Assembly: GCF_025947305.1 (NCBI RefSeq)
Contig: NZ_CP110009.1
Span: 1,901,501 to 1,965,500, forward strand
Reading direction: 5' to 3'
Source: Flavobacterium sp. N3904
Lineage (GTDB): Bacteria; Bacteroidota; Bacteroidia; Flavobacteriales; Flavobacteriaceae
DNA length: 64,000 bases
Shown here: positions 37,848-48,482 of the stretch, piece after piece
Layout: each line of letters opens with the position of its first letter
Numbering within the stretch: the stretch's first letter is position 1
Notes under the pieces: model-generated
What the model was told of the DNA's origin: nothing
The model's database searches: none
Seen by the model: only the letters and a program-made list of their open reading frames with translations
Position numbers and translations under genes: made by a program

Positions 37848-39377
37848 ATGCCAAATTCAAATTCAAAAAGAATTGTCAAAAATACTCTTTTACTCTACGT
37901 AAGAATGTTTTTCACAATGGGTATATCGCTATATACTTCTAGAGTAGTCTTAAATACGTTAGGGGTAAATGATTATGGTGTTTACACGATTGTAGGCGGA
38001 ATTGTGACATTGTTTAGTTTTTTTAATGGAGCTATGTCATCAGCAACACAAAGGTTTCTGACTTTTGACATAGGTAGAAATGATTCGGAACAATTAAAAA
38101 AAACGTTTAATGCTACATTAAATATTCATATAGCCATAAGTATTCTAGTGTTTGTTTTAGCTGAGACATTCGGGTTGTGGTTTGTTAATAATAAGTTAAA
38201 TTTGCCTTTGGAAAGAATGGTGGCAGTTAATTGGGTATACCAGTTTTCAGTATTTACTTTTTTATTAGGAGTAGTACAAGTTCCTTATGATGCATTAATT
38301 ATTGCAAGAGAAAAAATGAATATTTATGCTTATATGAGCATTGTCGAAGTCTTTTTAAAATTGATAATTCTTTATTTACTTTATTTTTTTGCATTTGACA
38401 AACTTATTCTCTATGCTGGTTTGTTATTTTTTGTTTCCTTTTTAGTAAGAACGGCACATAAGATTTATTGTAAAATAAATTATGAGGAAAGTAAATATGA
38501 ATTTTACTTTGAAAAGGAATTGTATACTAAATTAATCGCTTATTCAGGATGGAATTTATTTGGAAACATTGCTATAGTTGCAAGGGGGCAAGGGATGAAC
38601 GTGATTATTAATCTTTTTTTTGGCACAGTTTTAAATGCAGCTTATGGAATAACACTTCAAGTACAATCGGCGGTAAATGTTTTTGTTATGAATTTTCAAA
38701 TGGCTGTAAATCCTCAAATTATTAAAAATTACGCAAAAGACCATATCGAATTATGTAAAAGCCTTATTTTTCAAAGTGCAAAATTTTCATATTTTTTGAT
38801 GTTAATCATTGTTTGTCCCATCTTGACAAATGTAGATTTTGTCTTAAAAGTATGGCTCAAAACCCCTCCGCATTATACGTCGCAGTTTGTCACTCTTTGT
38901 TTGTTAAATTTATTAATAGATTGTATTTCAGGTCCTTTGATGACCGGAGCCCAGGCAACAGGAAAGATTAAATGGTATCAAATTGTTGTAGGTAGTTTGG
39001 TTTTTTTAAACCTGCCAATAGTGTATCTGTTACTGAAGATATACAATAAGCCAGAATTGATTTTTTATACGAGTATTTTAATTTCTATCTTTTCATTCTC
39101 GTTCAGGCTTTATTTTGTAAATAAATACTTAAATTTATCTGTTAAACAGTTCATTACAGAAGTCATTGGTAGAATTGCAGTAGTTAGTTTGATTGCTATG
39201 ATAATTTTTATCTTATTAAATAATTTTTTTTATATATCAAACGAATGGATTTCAGTTTGTGTTAGGGTATTTTTTGTAGAATTTGTCCTAGTAGGCTGTA
39301 TTCTTATTTTTGGAATTAATAAACGAGAGCGGGAGTTGATTCGTCATACTATTTTTGAGAAATTTTTAAAACGATAG
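37848..39377 (+). CDS. Wzx-like polysaccharide flippase
   Basis: A 509-residue, highly hydrophobic protein with about 12-14 membrane helices, of the MATE/MOP superfamily. Flippases of this kind move undecaprenyl-linked repeat units across the inner membrane. The N-terminus (KNTLLLYVRMFFTMGISLYTSRVVLNTLG) resembles Bacteroidota oligosaccharide flippases. Together with the EpsG-like polymerase at 41954 it indicates a Wzx/Wzy-dependent pathway. Confidence 0.9.
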   Translation: MPNSNSKRIVKNTLLLYVRMFFTMGISLYTSRVVLNTLGVNDYGVYTIVGGIVTLFSFFNGAMSSATQRFLTFDIGRNDSEQLKKTFNATLNIHIAISILVFVLAETFGLWFVNNKLNLPLERMVAVNWVYQFSVFTFLLGVVQVPYDALIIAREKMNIYAYMSIVEVFLKLIILYLLYFFAFDKLILYAGLLFFVSFLVRTAHKIYCKINYEESKYEFYFEKELYTKLIAYSGWNLFGNIAIVARGQGMNVIINLFFGTVLNAAYGITLQVQSAVNVFVMNFQMAVNPQIIKNYAKDHIELCKSLIFQSAKFSYFLMLIIVCPILTNVDFVLKVWLKTPPHYTSQFVTLCLLNLLIDCISGPLMTGAQATGKIKWYQIVVGSLVFLNLPIVYLLLKIYNKPELIFYTSILISIFSFSFRLYFVNKYLNLSVKQFITEVIGRIAVVSLIAMIIFILLNNFFYISNEWISVCVRVFFVEFVLVGCILIFGINKRERELIRHTIFEKFLKR

Positions 39378-39657
39378 TTTAGAATGAAATTCAGCAGAAA
39401 AAAAAGCTAATTCAAAAATATAATCCATGAGAATACATTATTTGGCTTTCAAACAAAACAAAATTTAAATTTTACATATACCATATAATCAACGAAATAT
39501 CAAAGATATAATTGATTTTGAAAAAATAAAATATTTGCAAATTATTTAAAATCTAAAGTTTATGTTTAATAAAAATATCGAATTTAATTTAAAATATTTT
39601 TGGTTTTCAATAATTTATTAATGAATCTTTCTTTAAACAATTAGTAAAAAAAATTAA

Positions 39658-40575
39658 ATGAATACTATTTTCATGTATTGGTTCAGAATGGAAGGCGATA
39701 GACAAAATTTCGGAGATGTCTTAGGTCCTTATTTAGTTGAAAAATTAACTGGAGCTAAAGTTACTTATGTGCCAATTAAATGCAGTACTTTGAAAGGAGT
39801 CGCGATATACATATATAGGATTTTGTGGGGTAGTAACAAAATTAAAGACCTTATTTCCTTATTAAAAAAAGACAGGAGAAAACCTACGCTGATTTCTATA
39901 GGCAGTATTATTGGATGGTATAATTCTCCAAATTGCAATATATGGGGTTCTGGAATAATGTTCAAAAATGATGCTATTACTAATGCCAATTTTTATGCAG
40001 TTAGAGGAAGATGCACGCAGCAGAGATTAAAAGAATTAGGATATCAGGTGCCAGATGTCATTGGAGACCCAGCATTACTATTGCCTTTGGTTTATAATCC
40101 TATTCAAGAAAAAAAATATAAATTAGGGATCATTCCTCATTTTGTTCATTTTGATCAAACCTCAAAACAAATAAATAATCCTGATGTCCTGATTATTAAT
40201 TTACTTGACAATATAGAAAAAGTGGTTAAAGATTTAAAATCATGTCAATTCACTATTTCCAGTTCTTTGCATGGAATAATTGTTTCCCATGCTTATGGAA
40301 TTCCTTCGCTTTGGTATAATTTGCCTGGTGAAAAATTACATGGGGATAATATTAAGTTTTTAGACTATTTTTCTTCAATTGAAATTGATAATTATGAACC
40401 TTTTGAAATTCAATTTTCAACTAAAATTGAAATTGACTCGATAATAAAAAATATTGATGATCATTGTGATATTTTAGCCATTAGTGATGTTTTGAAAAAA
40501 CTTCAAAAAGGATTGTTGGAAGTTGCTCCATTTGAATTATTAATGGAATATAAAGTTAATGTTTTAAAATTTTAA
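39658..40575 (+). CDS. Polysaccharide pyruvyl transferase-family protein
   Basis: A 305-residue protein with pyruvyltransferase-family marks: NFGDVLGPYLVEKLTGA at the N-terminus, the central WGSGI and YAVRGRCTQQRLKELG segments, and the C-terminal SSSLHGIIVSHAYGIPSLW. These enzymes add ketal-linked pyruvate to sugars using phosphoenolpyruvate. It probably decorates the repeat unit of this locus. Large AT-rich gaps flank it. Confidence 0.88.
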   Translation: MNTIFMYWFRMEGDRQNFGDVLGPYLVEKLTGAKVTYVPIKCSTLKGVAIYIYRILWGSNKIKDLISLLKKDRRKPTLISIGSIIGWYNSPNCNIWGSGIMFKNDAITNANFYAVRGRCTQQRLKELGYQVPDVIGDPALLLPLVYNPIQEKKYKLGIIPHFVHFDQTSKQINNPDVLIINLLDNIEKVVKDLKSCQFTISSSLHGIIVSHAYGIPSLWYNLPGEKLHGDNIKFLDYFSSIEIDNYEPFEIQFSTKIEIDSIIKNIDDHCDILAISDVLKKLQKGLLEVAPFELLMEYKVNVLKF

Positions 40576-40798
40576 TTTCCTATTTGTTACTATTTAGATA
40601 AATTATATATCACCTAATATAAGTACTTTTAAATTTAACATCTTTTGTTCAAAATAAAAACGATTAAGTTGCGTCTGTAGGGAGTTTAGAATTATAGTCA
40701 CTTTAAAGTAAAATTGTATTTACTTTTAGAATCCTAAATAAAGCAAAACTTTAAAAGAGTTGAAATTTTAATTACTGATAAAAAATTTAAAATTTATT

Positions 40799-41836
40799 AT
40801 GAAAAAATTATATTATTTTGGGCATTCAGTAAAAGGCAGTTGCGATGGAGGGAGTTCCAGAAACAAGGCTTTTAGAAGTTCTTTTTTGAAGAAAAAAGCA
40901 ATAATGGTTCCCATATATAATACTAATCTTTTTATTCGTTTTGGATCGCTGCTAAATGTTTTGAGAATCATGATTTTATCGAAGGATAATATCTTATTTA
41001 TTCATCAAGGAACACTCATTTTTTTATTTCCGATTTCTATTCTGAAATTTAGTTGGATAAGGGTACTCGTATTTAAATTAATTCAACATACAGTAAACCG
41101 AAATGATGTAACTATTGAGGTTAACGATTTGCCCTATGAGCAAGCTATAGATTTAGAATTGTTTGTTGAAGAAACCCATAAAATTTTTCAAGACCAATTA
41201 TATGCTTTAAAAAATGCTAAATATGTATTTGCCTCACATGAAATGGGGAAATATGTATATGATACTTTCAAATTGAATTACAAAGTGATCATCAATGGCT
41301 CAAACGAAATAAATGAGTCATCAGATTCAGGAAAGATTCATGAATGTTTTAACAGTACTGAAACTAAGTTTATTTATGCAGGAAGTTTGAATAAAGGCAG
41401 ACAAATTGAAGCTTTAATTTCAATTTTTAGTAATCGAAAAGAAATTTTAATACTTATAGGTGAATGGGGAGAATGGATGTTAGATTATAAGTTGTCCAGC
41501 AATATTTTTTATTTGGGAAAATTTCAGGAAGAACATGCCCATTATTTGACTTCAAAATGTGACGTTGGCATCATTCCTTACGATGAAACTCGATTTTATT
41601 ATAATATTTGTTATCCCACAAAAGCCTCTTTTTATATTACTGCAGGAATTCCTTTCTTGTCTACTCCATTATTGGAATTAAAAAATGTTTTCGAAGATAG
41701 TGGAATTGTCTATTTTGTTCCTTTTAAAGAATGGGAGTCTTTTATCAATGATTTTGACATTGCTAGTTTTTTTGATATAAAAAAAAGAATAAAAAACGAA
41801 AAGTATAAATTCTATTGGAATGATTTATTGAATTGA
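40799..41836 (+). CDS. Glycosyltransferase (GT-B fold)
   Basis: A 345-residue protein that reads as a GT4-like glycosyltransferase. The C-terminal half has FIYAGSLNKGRQIEALISIF, LGKFQEEHAHYLTSKCDVGI and an acidic/Pro region near YPTKASFYITAGIPFL. The N-terminal half is poorly conserved. Donor and acceptor are unknown. It sits among other repeat-unit assembly genes. Confidence 0.75.
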   Translation: MKKLYYFGHSVKGSCDGGSSRNKAFRSSFLKKKAIMVPIYNTNLFIRFGSLLNVLRIMILSKDNILFIHQGTLIFLFPISILKFSWIRVLVFKLIQHTVNRNDVTIEVNDLPYEQAIDLELFVEETHKIFQDQLYALKNAKYVFASHEMGKYVYDTFKLNYKVIINGSNEINESSDSGKIHECFNSTETKFIYAGSLNKGRQIEALISIFSNRKEILILIGEWGEWMLDYKLSSNIFYLGKFQEEHAHYLTSKCDVGIIPYDETRFYYNICYPTKASFYITAGIPFLSTPLLELKNVFEDSGIVYFVPFKEWESFINDFDIASFFDIKKRIKNEKYKFYWNDLLN

Positions 41837-41905
41837 TTTTTAAGAATTAATGCAATAGAGTTAGTAGTTGTTATTTCAGAAATTAATTTGAAGGTACTGT
41901 TAAAT

Positions 41906-41930
41906 AGAGACCGAATTATTCACGGTCTCT
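41906..41930. terminator. Possible hairpin terminator
   Basis: AGAGACCG (41906-41913) pairs perfectly with CGGTCTCT (41923-41930). No T run follows, so it may be a weak terminator or an mRNA end-stabilising hairpin. Confidence 0.4.
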
Positions 41931-41953
41931 TGGATATAAAAGATAATTAAAAT

Positions 41954-42985
41954 ATGGTGTATGTTATTATTACAGTATTTATAGCACTTTCTGTTTTTGT
42001 GATTGTTCCTCAGAAATCAAATATTAACAAGAGTATTTGTTTTTTATCAATTGGTTTTTTTCTTGTTCTTATTGCTGGTTTTCGTAACGATGATGTTGAT
42101 AGAGATTACAAAAATTATCTATTAGCTTATTACAGTAATTATGAAACAACTAGATTTGAACCCACTCTTACAATTATAGTAACATTTGTAAAATATACAT
42201 TTAATAATCCCATTTTTCTTTTTGTAATATACGCGATAATTGGAGTGAGTTTAAAGTTTGTCGCTATTAAACAGCTTTCAAAATTGTACCTATTATCTGC
42301 ACTTTTATATGTAAGTAATTTTTTTATATTACAAGAGATGACCCAAATCCGTGTAGGCATAGCTTCTGGAATTTTGCTTCTGTGTATTAAGCCTTTATAT
42401 GAACGAAATTTTAAAAACTTTTTTTTTCTGACTTTAATTGCGATAAGTTTTCATTATTCATCTGTCATTATATTGCCACTTTGGTTTTTAAATCCATTTT
42501 CTTTAAAAAGGAATTTATATTTCAGCATTGTACCTTTATCTTATCTAATGGTTTTTTGCGGTTTAACGCTTGGTTTTTTAATAGAGCGACTACCAATAGA
42601 GCAAGTTCAAAAATTGTATACCATGTATAAGTTGCAGATAGAAAATGGTGAAGGAGATGTTATTAATTTATTTAATTCTTTACAAGTTTTACGATGTTGC
42701 ATTCTTTTGTTTTTGATTTATAAAATCGACATATTGTCATTAAGAAATAGATACTCTATCCTCCTTGTTAAAATTTATACAATCGCTTTAAGTTGCTTTG
42801 TCATTTTTTCCGACATTCCAGTGGTTAGTTTTAGGATAAGTGAGTTGTTATCAATCGTTGAAATAGTATTAATTCCATTTTTACTATATGTTTTCAAAGA
42901 AAAAAAGATAGCTGTTTTGTTCCCTATAACTATAGGTTTATTTATGTTATTGATCAATTTGTTTTATATAAAACTCATTTTATAA
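41954..42985 (+). CDS. EpsG-family polysaccharide polymerase (Wzy-like)
   Basis: A 343-residue protein with about ten membrane helices. The AGFRNDDVDRDYKNYLLAY loop near residue 36 and the QEMTQIRVGIASGILLL motif near residue 128 are typical of EpsG proteins. It would polymerise repeat units at the periplasmic face. Its position between glycosyltransferases supports this. Confidence 0.88.
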   Translation: MVYVIITVFIALSVFVIVPQKSNINKSICFLSIGFFLVLIAGFRNDDVDRDYKNYLLAYYSNYETTRFEPTLTIIVTFVKYTFNNPIFLFVIYAIIGVSLKFVAIKQLSKLYLLSALLYVSNFFILQEMTQIRVGIASGILLLCIKPLYERNFKNFFFLTLIAISFHYSSVIILPLWFLNPFSLKRNLYFSIVPLSYLMVFCGLTLGFLIERLPIEQVQKLYTMYKLQIENGEGDVINLFNSLQVLRCCILLFLIYKIDILSLRNRYSILLVKIYTIALSCFVIFSDIPVVSFRISELLSIVEIVLIPFLLYVFKEKKIAVLFPITIGLFMLLINLFYIKLIL

Positions 42986-43080
42986 ATTGAAACTAAATTA
43001 TTATTTTCATTCTTAAATTTTTGTAAAAAGAGATTTGTAATGAAAATAGATTAATTAGATTAAGCTAAAAGAATACAAAT

Positions 43081-44019
43081 ATGATCAAGGATAAAATTCT
43101 TATTTTACTGTCAACCTATAATGGGGAGAATTATTTGGAAGAGCAATTAGATAGTTTATGTACACAGGAAGGAGTTGAAATTCATTATTTGATAAGGGAT
43201 GATGGATCTACAGATAGTACACAGGATATTTTAAAAGCTTTTTCATCTAAAAATTTAACTGCTGAACTAATTTTTGGCAAAAACATCGGTTGTATTAATA
43301 GTTTTACTGAGCTTCTTAAATTGGCGGGCAATTATACACACTCTTTTGATTATTTCGCTTTTTGTGATCAAGACGATATTTGGTTAAAGAATAAATTATT
43401 TGTTGCAATTCAAAAACTAAAAAAAATGTCTTTTAGTAAGCCTGCGATGTATTGTTCTAATTTATATTTGATTGATGAAGAGGGAAATTCTATTGGGGAA
43501 ATGCATAAAAGAGGCAATGTAACATTTTCTAAAGGACGATCTTTAGTAGAAAGTATAGCAACTGGATGCACAGTAGTTTTTAACAGAAAAGTTGTTGACT
43601 TTTTTTTGCAATATCAGCCTAGTTACATGACTATGCATGATTTATGGATTTTTCATATGTGTGCTTTTTTAGGAGAGGTTTTTTATGATGATGTGCCTCA
43701 TATTTTATACAGACAGCATAGCAATAATGTTATAGGCTCAAAAGCAACATTAATTTCTCGTTGGAAAAATAGAATGAAGTCTATCAAGACATTATCTAAT
43801 CAGCATTACAGAGAATTAGAAGCAAAGGAGATGCTTAGACTATATAACGATATTCTTTTAAGTCAAGATCGGCAAATAATAAGTATTGTTGCTTATTACA
43901 AAAAAAATTTATTTTCGCGATTAAGATTTCTTTTACCACCCCGGAGGAGTGATTTAAATATGAGTAAGCTAGAATTGAACTTTTGGCTTAAAATACGTAT
44001 TGTATTAGGTTTCGTATAA
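43081..44019 (+). CDS. Family 2 glycosyltransferase (rhamnosyltransferase-like)
   Basis: A 312-residue GT-A enzyme: LLSTYNGENYLEEQLDSL at the start, the DDGSTDSTQDIL nucleotide-binding motif and FCDQDDIWLKNKL as the DxD region. This arrangement is common in rhamnosyl transferases, and dTDP-rhamnose is made in this locus, but the donor is not proven. An imperfect-tail hairpin (44015-44039) overlaps its end. Confidence 0.88.
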   Translation: MIKDKILILLSTYNGENYLEEQLDSLCTQEGVEIHYLIRDDGSTDSTQDILKAFSSKNLTAELIFGKNIGCINSFTELLKLAGNYTHSFDYFAFCDQDDIWLKNKLFVAIQKLKKMSFSKPAMYCSNLYLIDEEGNSIGEMHKRGNVTFSKGRSLVESIATGCTVVFNRKVVDFFLQYQPSYMTMHDLWIFHMCAFLGEVFYDDVPHILYRQHSNNVIGSKATLISRWKNRMKSIKTLSNQHYRELEAKEMLRLYNDILLSQDRQIISIVAYYKKNLFSRLRFLLPPRRSDLNMSKLELNFWLKIRIVLGFV

Positions 44020-44074
44020 TTGATGCTTTGTCAATTATAGAACAATGTTCTTTAATAATCTTTAAATAATTTTA

Positions 44075-45157
44075 ATGCTCAACAGGATTTATATATATCC
44101 CCGTTATTCCTCTAAAGGGCCAAGTAGTAGGTATCGTATTTATAATTATCTAGAATATTATAAAGAAGAGGGTTATTCCATTAGTGTACATCCCTTATTT
44201 GGCGATTGGTATCTGGACTCTATTTGGGAACATCGTCCCAAATGGAAAATTTTCCATAAAATATTTTTTGCTTATTTTAAAAGATTGATTCTAATTTTAT
44301 CAATGCCTTCAAATTCGATAGCTTATATTGGCGCAGAATTATTTCCTTATTTGCCATATGGTTTTGAGAACATATTCAAATTAAAAAAAGTAAAATACAT
44401 TATAGAATTTGACGATGCTATTTTTCACTATTATGATATGAATGCCTCAAAGCACATTAGGAAATTTTTAGGAAATAAAACAGCAAAGGCAATTGTAAAT
44501 GCCTCTTATGTGATTACCGGTGCAGAATATTTGACTAATTTTGCTATGCAATATAATCAATCGGTTCTTGAGATTCCAACTGCAATAAATGCCGAAAAAT
44601 ACATTAGCAGTGAGCCAATTTCCGGTGAGGAGTTTGTGGTTGGTTGGATTGGGTCTTTTTCTCAGAGTATTCATATAATTAACCTTCTGCCTGTATTTAA
44701 GCGTCTTTCAGAAAATTATAGGTTTAAATTACGTTTGGTTGGTTTCGATAAATATTTAGAAAAATATTTAAAAGGAATACCGTATGAAATTATTGTATGG
44801 ACAGATGAAGGTGAAATTGCAGAGATGTCAAAGTTTTCAGTTGGGATTATGCCCCTTGATGATTCCCCATTTAGTAATGGGAAATGTGCTTTTAAATTGA
44901 TACAATATATGGGTGTTGGTATCCCAACTATTTCAACTCCATTACGATCCAACATAAATGTAAATCGAGATTCAGCAAATATTTTTGCGTCAACTCAAGA
45001 AGAATGGTATATAGCTTTTGAAAAAGTTATTCAAAATAAAGAGCACTATATTAAAGTGGGCCAAAAAAATAAAGAGATTGCAATGGAGTTTTATACAATA
45101 CAAGCTAATTATGCAAAATATCTGTCTGTTTTTAAGTCACTTTTTAGCAGGCAATAG
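44075..45157 (+). CDS. Glycosyltransferase family 4-like protein
   Basis: A 360-residue GT-B glycosyltransferase starting IYIYPRYSSKGPSSRYRIYNY. It has FVVGWIGSFSQSIHIINLLP in the middle and a C-terminal donor-binding region GIMPLDDSPFSNGKCAFKLI followed by GVGIPTISTP. Sugar specificity is unknown. Confidence 0.85.
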   Translation: MLNRIYIYPRYSSKGPSSRYRIYNYLEYYKEEGYSISVHPLFGDWYLDSIWEHRPKWKIFHKIFFAYFKRLILILSMPSNSIAYIGAELFPYLPYGFENIFKLKKVKYIIEFDDAIFHYYDMNASKHIRKFLGNKTAKAIVNASYVITGAEYLTNFAMQYNQSVLEIPTAINAEKYISSEPISGEEFVVGWIGSFSQSIHIINLLPVFKRLSENYRFKLRLVGFDKYLEKYLKGIPYEIIVWTDEGEIAEMSKFSVGIMPLDDSPFSNGKCAFKLIQYMGVGIPTISTPLRSNINVNRDSANIFASTQEEWYIAFEKVIQNKEHYIKVGQKNKEIAMEFYTIQANYAKYLSVFKSLFSRQ

Positions 45158-45221
45158 CGGCAAATGATTCCAAATTAATCAAAAAGAATTCATTTATTAA
45201 ATTAATATAATTTTTATAAGT

Positions 45222-46382
45222 ATGAAGAATTCAGTGATACTATCTTTTCTGTTTTGTGTTTTTCTTTTTTTTTCTTTTCAAATTGTAAAGAATCAAGACG
45301 TTTTCGTATATAAGGATTCACCTGAAAAATATAAAAGCAACAAAGGTAATTTTGGAAAAACTACTTTGATCTCCAAAAAAATGATTGATGCTTCATATCC
45401 TATAGTGAAGAGTTTGCCAGTTGGTTATGATACAATGGGTAAAACAGATTATACTGATTTAATTCAGTCGGTTCTCGATACCTATAATAATGTTACTTTT
45501 CCGGGATTCCCATTATTAGTTAATCCCAAAGGGTTAAGTTTAAAAAGTAATAGTCAAATTATTTTTAATAAAGGTGCTAAATTATTGATGGAACCAAATT
45601 CCAAGCAAAAGTATGAGGTTCTCAGATTACATGGAGTAACCAATGTAAAAGTCTATTCTCCTACTATTATTGGAGACAGAGAAGGGCATACGGGTACAAC
45701 AGGCGAATGGGGCTTCGGAATCTCAATTCGAGGATCCCAAAAAATTAAAATTTTCAATGCAGTAATTAAAAATTGTTGGGGAGATGGCATATATCTTGGC
45801 ACCACAGGAACTTTAACTAATTCAGATATACTAATTCAAGATTGTTATTTAGACAATAATAGAAGAAATGGAATTTCAATTATATCGGGTATTAATATTT
45901 CTATTTCAAATACATTAATTTCAAATACAAATGGTACTGCACCTATGAGTGGAATTGATATAGAACCTAATACAAATAAAGAAGAGTTAGGTAATATTAT
46001 TATTAAAGATGTAATCACTTTCAATAATAAAAATGAAGGAATTTTAATCGCTTTAAGAGGTTTGTATGGTAAAAATAATAAGGACATAACTGTGGCTATA
46101 AATAATCATTTAGATGATAATTCTGGTTCAGCAATGGGGTTTGCATTTCCAAAGGAGAATACTACTTTTAAGAATATTGGAGGAAATATAGTTGTTACTA
46201 ACTCTGTCTGGAAAGGGGATTACCCTAATTTAGTTAAGTTTCACGACAATAATAGTAATTTCGTTACTGTTAAATTAGTACGTCCTAAAGCACTAAATAA
46301 AGATGATAACTTATCTACTGAAAAAATGAAAGAATTAAAAACCAAATTAAAAAAAGGGAATAATTTTTTACTAACGGAATAA
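45222..46382 (+). CDS. Right-handed beta-helix protein (pectate-lyase-like fold)
   Basis: A 386-residue secreted or membrane-anchored protein: an N-terminal hydrophobic segment (about 5-20), then a pectate-lyase-like start and several beta-helix rungs (about 130-330, for example WGFGISIRGSQKIKIFNAVI and NNRRNGISIISGINISISN). Proteins of this fold in capsule loci act as polysaccharide lyases, hydrolases or epimerases. No catalytic set could be identified with confidence, so the activity is open. Confidence 0.8.
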   Translation: MKNSVILSFLFCVFLFFSFQIVKNQDVFVYKDSPEKYKSNKGNFGKTTLISKKMIDASYPIVKSLPVGYDTMGKTDYTDLIQSVLDTYNNVTFPGFPLLVNPKGLSLKSNSQIIFNKGAKLLMEPNSKQKYEVLRLHGVTNVKVYSPTIIGDREGHTGTTGEWGFGISIRGSQKIKIFNAVIKNCWGDGIYLGTTGTLTNSDILIQDCYLDNNRRNGISIISGINISISNTLISNTNGTAPMSGIDIEPNTNKEELGNIIIKDVITFNNKNEGILIALRGLYGKNNKDITVAINNHLDDNSGSAMGFAFPKENTTFKNIGGNIVVTNSVWKGDYPNLVKFHDNNSNFVTVKLVRPKALNKDDNLSTEKMKELKTKLKKGNNFLLTE

Positions 46383-46410
46383 TTTTTTTACAACTAATAT
46401 AATTTATAAT

Positions 46411-47568
46411 ATGAAAATAGCCCTAGTGGAGAATTTTGGAGCTGATTTTGTAGGGGCAAGACTGCGATATGCATTGTTTTTAAAAGAGAATGGTATAGAA
46501 GTGACGGCTATTATACCACAAGATGGTCATCGGGAGGTAATTGTAAGGCAAGGAATAAGAGTTATAGAAGTAGGAGCAAATATTCGCGGGAATGGAATCG
46601 CAAATAAAATAAATTATGCCATACAATTAAAATCTGTCTTAAAAAGCGAATCATTTGACATTGTGCATTTTTATCGATTGCAACCTAATATTATTGGAAC
46701 CTTTATTGCCGGATCATTTACAAATTCCAAAATTGTAAATCATGTTACTGGTTTAGGGGTAGCATTTACAAACAGAAGTTTAAAGAACACATTCTTGCAG
46801 TTTGTCATTAAGAAATTATATCATACTAATAATTTTTGTTTTTCTCCTTTTACAATTTATCAAAATAAACAAGATGCTTTTGATTTAGGAATTCATAGAA
46901 AATCTATCTGCATAGAAGGCAGTGCCGTAAATGAAACTAAGTTTGATAAAGAGATTATACAAACAAAAAGAGAGGCGATTTTTAATTTAAAAAAAGAAAT
47001 CGGAATAACTGTCGATAACACTAAAGTGTTTTTGTTTGTATCACGCCTTTTAAAGGAAAAGGGTATTTTAGAACTAATAGAAGGTTTTATTGAAGCCCAA
47101 AAAAAACTCAAAACACCGATTTTTTTATTGATTGTTGGATGGAGTGATATAGAAAATCCATCATCAGTATCACTTAAAGCATTAGAAGAGCGTATAAAAG
47201 ATTATAGCAATGTGAAACTTCTTGGCAAAAGATCAGATGTAGATTTGTTATTAGCATTAAGTGATATCAGTATTTTACCAACCTATTATAGAGAAGGAAC
47301 ACCTCGATTTTTATTAGAATCAATGTCAATGGGTAAGGCAATAATTACTACAGATATGCCTGGATGTAATCATTTAATTCCGACCGGTGAAAATGGAGAA
47401 CTAATTCAACCCAAAAGTGTTACTGCAATTGAGAATGCTATTTTGCGTATTTTAAATCGCGATTTAATTGATTTAGGCATTAAAAGTAATGAGTTGTATC
47501 AAGAGAAGTTTTCAGAAAAAAAAGTATACCCTGCAATTTTGAAACTATATAAAACGATTTTGAGCTAA
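46411..47568 (+). CDS. Glycosyltransferase family 4
   Basis: A 385-residue GT-B glycosyltransferase. The C-terminal domain has FLFVSRLLKEKGILELIEGF and the EX7E-type motif in REGTPRFLLESMSMGKAII. The N-terminal half (IVNHVTGLGVAF) resembles enzymes that extend lipid-linked bacillosamine- or FucNAc-type sugars. Its stop is immediately followed by the ATG of the next SDR gene, so the two are translationally coupled and probably act on successive steps. Confidence 0.88.
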   Translation: MKIALVENFGADFVGARLRYALFLKENGIEVTAIIPQDGHREVIVRQGIRVIEVGANIRGNGIANKINYAIQLKSVLKSESFDIVHFYRLQPNIIGTFIAGSFTNSKIVNHVTGLGVAFTNRSLKNTFLQFVIKKLYHTNNFCFSPFTIYQNKQDAFDLGIHRKSICIEGSAVNETKFDKEIIQTKREAIFNLKKEIGITVDNTKVFLFVSRLLKEKGILELIEGFIEAQKKLKTPIFLLIVGWSDIENPSSVSLKALEERIKDYSNVKLLGKRSDVDLLLALSDISILPTYYREGTPRFLLESMSMGKAIITTDMPGCNHLIPTGENGELIQPKSVTAIENAILRILNRDLIDLGIKSNELYQEKFSEKKVYPAILKLYKTILS

Positions 47569-48468
47569 ATGAATATTTTACTTACCGGGAGTTCAGGCTT
47601 TGTTGGCACTAATCTTAAAAATTATTTAGAAAATTCGAGCGAGATTCGTTGTCTTTCTGTTCGTTATAAGGAAAATCAGTTTTTTAAATTTGATGAAGGT
47701 GCCCTAATTCATCTAGCTGGTAAAGCCCATGATTTAAAAAAAGTTTCCAGTTCACAGGATTATTACGATGCCAATTTTAAGTTGACCAAGCAATTGTTTG
47801 ATGCTTTCCTAGTTTCGGAGTTGGGAGTTTTTATTTTCATGAGTACTGTAAAAGCTGTGGCAGATGAGGTTGAAGGAATATTGGATGAAGATGCAAAACC
47901 AAATCCTAAAACGCATTATGGCATTGCGAAACACCAAGCAGAGGAATATATATTAAGCCAGAAATTGCCGAAAGGCAAAAGAGTTTATATCTTAAGACCC
48001 TGCATGATTCATGGGCCGGAAAACAAAGGAAATCTCAATTTATTATACCAATTGGTTGCCAAAGGACTGCCCTGGCCATTGGGTACATTTGAGAATCAAC
48101 GCTCTTTTTTGAGTATCGAAAATTTGTGTTTTGTTATTAAGGAACTGTTGGAAAATGAAATGATTCCTTCTGGGGTTTATCAAGTGGCTGATGATGAAGT
48201 TTTTTCTACCAATGAATTGATTCGATTGTTAGCAACTACTTTGGGCAAGAAAAGTAAAATATTGAACTTATCAAAAAATATGATAAGGGCTATTGCAAAA
48301 TCAGGAGACTATTTGCACTTACCCTTAAATTCCGAGCGTTTGCAAAAGCTAACGGAGAATTATGTTGTGAGTAATCAAAAGATAGTAAAAGCTATCGGAA
48401 AATCGCTACCTGTTTCTTCGAAGGAAGGTTTGATTAAAACTTTTAAATCGTTTAGGAAAATAATATAA
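47569..48468 (+). CDS. WbpV-like nucleotide-sugar 4-ketoreductase (SDR)
   Basis: A 299-residue SDR protein with [43 protein letters not shown] as the YxxxK motif, and [19 protein letters not shown]. It resembles reductases that make UDP-QuiNAc or UDP-FucNAc from the 4-keto sugar produced by a CapD/WbpM-type dehydratase, which is present at 57301. It abuts the previous GT gene with no gap. Confidence 0.8.
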   Translation: MNILLTGSSGFVGTNLKNYLENSSEIRCLSVRYKENQFFKFDEGALIHLAGKAHDLKKVSSSQDYYDANFKLTKQLFDAFLVSELGVFIFMSTVKAVADEVEGILDEDAKPNPKTHYGIAKHQAEEYILSQKLPKGKRVYILRPCMIHGPENKGNLNLLYQLVAKGLPWPLGTFENQRSFLSIENLCFVIKELLENEMIPSGVYQVADDEVFSTNELIRLLATTLGKKSKILNLSKNMIRAIAKSGDYLHLPLNSERLQKLTENYVVSNQKIVKAIGKSLPVSSKEGLIKTFKSFRKII

Positions 48469-48482
48469 ATAAAATCATAAAA

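Noticed and set aside
44015..44039. Hairpin TATAATTGA/TCAATTATA at the end of the family 2 glycosyltransferase gene as a terminator
   Set aside because: The stem is all AT-rich and weak, overlaps the stop codon and has no T tract.
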